Assembly: GCA_910588025.1 (NCBI GenBank)
Contig: CAJUQG010000026.1
Location: 1 to 16,035, forward strand
Source of the DNA: an uncultured Bacilli bacterium
GTDB lineage: Bacteria > Bacillota_I > Bacilli_A > RF39 > UBA660
Length of the DNA: 16,035 nucleotides
Direction of reading: 5' to 3'
Shown: positions 14,655 to 16,035 of the stretch, piece after piece
Numbering within the stretch: position 1 is the stretch's first letter
Layout: each line of letters begins with the position of its first letter
The notes under the pieces: generated by a model
Told to the model about the DNA's origin: nothing
Seen by the model: the letters and a program-made list of their open reading frames with translations, nothing else
The model's database searches: none
Made by a program: the position numbers and the translations under genes

Positions 14655-15926
14655 ATGAATGATTTCGAAAAAAACAAAGGTGCTAGCTTAAAATATTTTC
14701 TATTTATTGGTATTCCAGTTATTATTGTACTGGGAGTGTTAGGTGCTTATTATCAAATGACCAATCCTTTAAAAGTTCTAACAAAAACCATAAATGAAGT
14801 ATACAACAAAGTAGATAATGTGTTAAAAGAACCCATTGACTATTTTAATATAAACGAAACGCCTTACTCCCTCAATGGAAATTTATCATTTAAAACTGAT
14901 TTAGAACTATATAAACTAGAAGAATTACAAAAATATAATTATAATTTTAGTTTTGATATAGATTTAAAACAAGAATTAGTAATTGCAACATTAGGACTTC
15001 AAGAAGAAGAAATGAATATCCTAGATGCTATATTTTATCAAATCGGTAATGAACAATATTTAGAAAGTAAAACACTTTTTGATCAAATGTTAAAAATGCC
15101 AAAGATAGAAGAAGAATTTAAAGATATATTTGATTTCTCCGATTTTGGGGAATTAAGCAACAATTTAAATGATTTCAAATATTTATTAAAAAAAGCAAAA
15201 GAAAGCTTAGAAAATAGTTTAGATAAAAAGTACTTAACCAGAGAAAAAACCGATATCACATTGAATGGTAGACAAGTAAAAACAACCAAAATAACTTATT
15301 TATTAGATAAAGAAAATCAAGAAAGAACAACTAGAAAAATAGCCAGTGATTTCATGAAAGATCAAAAATCTTTAGAAATTCTAGCAAAAATAAATAATAC
15401 AACAGAAGAAGAAATAACAGAGCAATTGAAAAAAGACTTTACCTATAAATGTGATTACAGTATTATTCTATACACCGAAGGATGGAATCAAAACATTGTT
15501 AGAATATCTCTATTAGAAAATGCAATTGAGAAAATCACCTTGTTAAATACAGAAGAAAATCAAAGTATTTTATTTGAAAACGATATCATCTTGACTTTAA
15601 AATCCTATACAGAAGAAACCAGAGAAATAGATTATCAAATTAAATCTTCTAATATATCAGGAAAAATAAAAATAGAGAATAAGCGAATGAATCAAAATAA
15701 AACCGAAAGTAAATTAAATTTAACAATTTCTAGCAGTGATTTAAATTTAGAAATAAATTTAAACTTAAATGGAGAAAAAAAGGAAAAGATAGAAAAGCCA
15801 GATATTACAAATGCCAAAGAGTTTGAAAGTCTTTCTCCAAGTGAAATTGGTACAATTCTTGAAAATTTAGAAAACGCTTTAGAGGAAACCATTTTTTACA
15901 ATTTATTTGAAAGTACAATTATGTAA
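14655..15926 (+). CDS. Membrane-anchored protein of unknown function
   Basis: This 423-residue protein has a short charged cytoplasmic N-terminus, one hydrophobic segment at about residues 14-34 (YFLFIGIPVIIVLGVLGAYY) and a long exported part. The exported part is rich in Lys, Glu, Asn and Ile/Leu. It has alternating short strands (DITLNGRQVKTTKITYLLD, SKLNLTISSSDLNLEINLNLNG) and charged helices (PKIEEEFKDIFDFSD), like an extracytoplasmic beta-rich domain, possibly repeated. There is no lipobox Cys, so it is a signal-anchored rather than a lipid-anchored protein. AGAAGGA lies about 6 nt before the ATG. It is the only gene on its transcript. I do not recognise the family, and composition (very Lys/Asn-rich) is in keeping with the AT-rich genome. 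Confidence 0.7.
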   Translation: MNDFEKNKGASLKYFLFIGIPVIIVLGVLGAYYQMTNPLKVLTKTINEVYNKVDNVLKEPIDYFNINETPYSLNGNLSFKTDLELYKLEELQKYNYNFSFDIDLKQELVIATLGLQEEEMNILDAIFYQIGNEQYLESKTLFDQMLKMPKIEEEFKDIFDFSDFGELSNNLNDFKYLLKKAKESLENSLDKKYLTREKTDITLNGRQVKTTKITYLLDKENQERTTRKIASDFMKDQKSLEILAKINNTTEEEITEQLKKDFTYKCDYSIILYTEGWNQNIVRISLLENAIEKITLLNTEENQSILFENDIILTLKSYTEETREIDYQIKSSNISGKIKIENKRMNQNKTESKLNLTISSSDLNLEINLNLNGEKKEKIEKPDITNAKEFESLSPSEIGTILENLENALEETIFYNLFESTIM

Positions 15927-15947
15927 GTAGCAATAGCTACTTTTTTT
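15925..15947 (+). terminator. Terminator of the 14655 gene
   Basis: AAGTAGC and GCTACTT pair around an AATA tetraloop and are followed by a T run, with the stem starting inside the TAA stop codon. Confidence 0.88.
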
Positions 15948-15953
15948 CATGTC

Positions 15954-15984
15954 AAAAAAAAGTAAACAACACTTGTTTACTTTT
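15954..15984 (-). terminator. Terminator of a gene entering from the right edge
   Basis: On the minus strand an 11-bp stem AAAAGTAAACA/TGTTTACTTTT closes on a 5-nt loop and is followed by further Ts. On the plus strand the T tract is short. It implies a minus-strand gene beyond 16035 that converges on the 14655 gene. Confidence 0.72.
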
Positions 15985-15985
15985 C

Positions 15986-16016
15986 AGAGTGTTGACAAAG
16001 CTCAATACTCTTTTTT
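15986..16016 (+). terminator. Second plus-strand terminator hairpin
   Basis: AGAGTGTTGA (15986-15995) and TCAATACTCT (16002-16011) pair over 10 bp with one G-T pair and a 6-nt loop, followed by TTTTTT. It follows the first terminator of the 14655 gene by 40 bases as a probable backup, or belongs to the 3' end of the convergent gene. Confidence 0.6.
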
Positions 16017-16035
16017 ATTTTAAAATTTTGTAGTA

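Noticed and set aside
1..16035. CRISPR arrays, tRNA or rRNA genes, insertion sequences, prophage
   Set aside because: No regularly spaced repeats, tRNA-like cloverleaf sequences, transposase or phage genes were seen on either strand. No gene-free stretch exceeds 300 bases.

Overview
The window is AT-rich with standard-code genes: TGA acts as a stop, for example in the ATGA overlap at 1007-1010. Shine-Dalgarno sites are strong (AAGGAGG, GGAGGTGG), Rho-independent terminators are abundant, and there is a Coat-F spore-coat gene. Together these point to a low-GC, endospore-forming (or recently spore-forming) member of the Bacillota, probably Bacilli/Erysipelotrichia-like and gut-associated. The lineage is inferred from composition and gene content; no marker gene here fixes it.

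Layout. Almost everything lies on the minus strand, so transcription reads right to left. From the right: a membrane-anchored protein of unknown function (plus strand, 14655-15926) ends among three closely packed terminator hairpins. Divergent from it is an SPL-like radical SAM gene (13625-14518). Next is a two-gene spore-coat-like unit (13065-13517), preceded by a sporulation-sigma-like promoter. An exported, membrane-tethered thioredoxin-fold protein (12378-12989) follows and converges on a plus-strand DUF308/HdeD-like membrane protein (11790-12311) through a shared bidirectional terminator. Divergent from that, a coupled pair encodes a 594-residue coiled-coil protein of unknown function and a HAAS-type membrane protein (9352-11687). 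Then comes typA/bipA with its own promoter and terminator (7458-9260).

The most distinctive part is 3596-7382: two tandem paralogous prepilin-type genes. Each has a class III-like prepilin peptide fused to a long exported region with paired cysteines and Ig-like modules. The upstream paralogue also carries a thrombospondin type-1-like module and an extreme cysteine-rich tail, an architecture unlike a structural pilin and more like a surface adhesin. No pilus ATPase, prepilin peptidase or platform protein is present in the window.

The left end (180-3530) is a tightly packed operon: a small membrane-anchored protein, a tandem periplasmic-binding-domain receptor with a degenerate GGDEF domain (DGNEF), and a YihY/BrkB-family membrane protein. 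A terminator lies 107 bases past the last stop, and an in-frame open stretch fills most of that gap. The window gives a picture of envelope, surface and spore biology around one housekeeping GTPase. The genes are not one pathway, but the prepilin pair and the receptor operon lie next to each other and both act at the cell surface.
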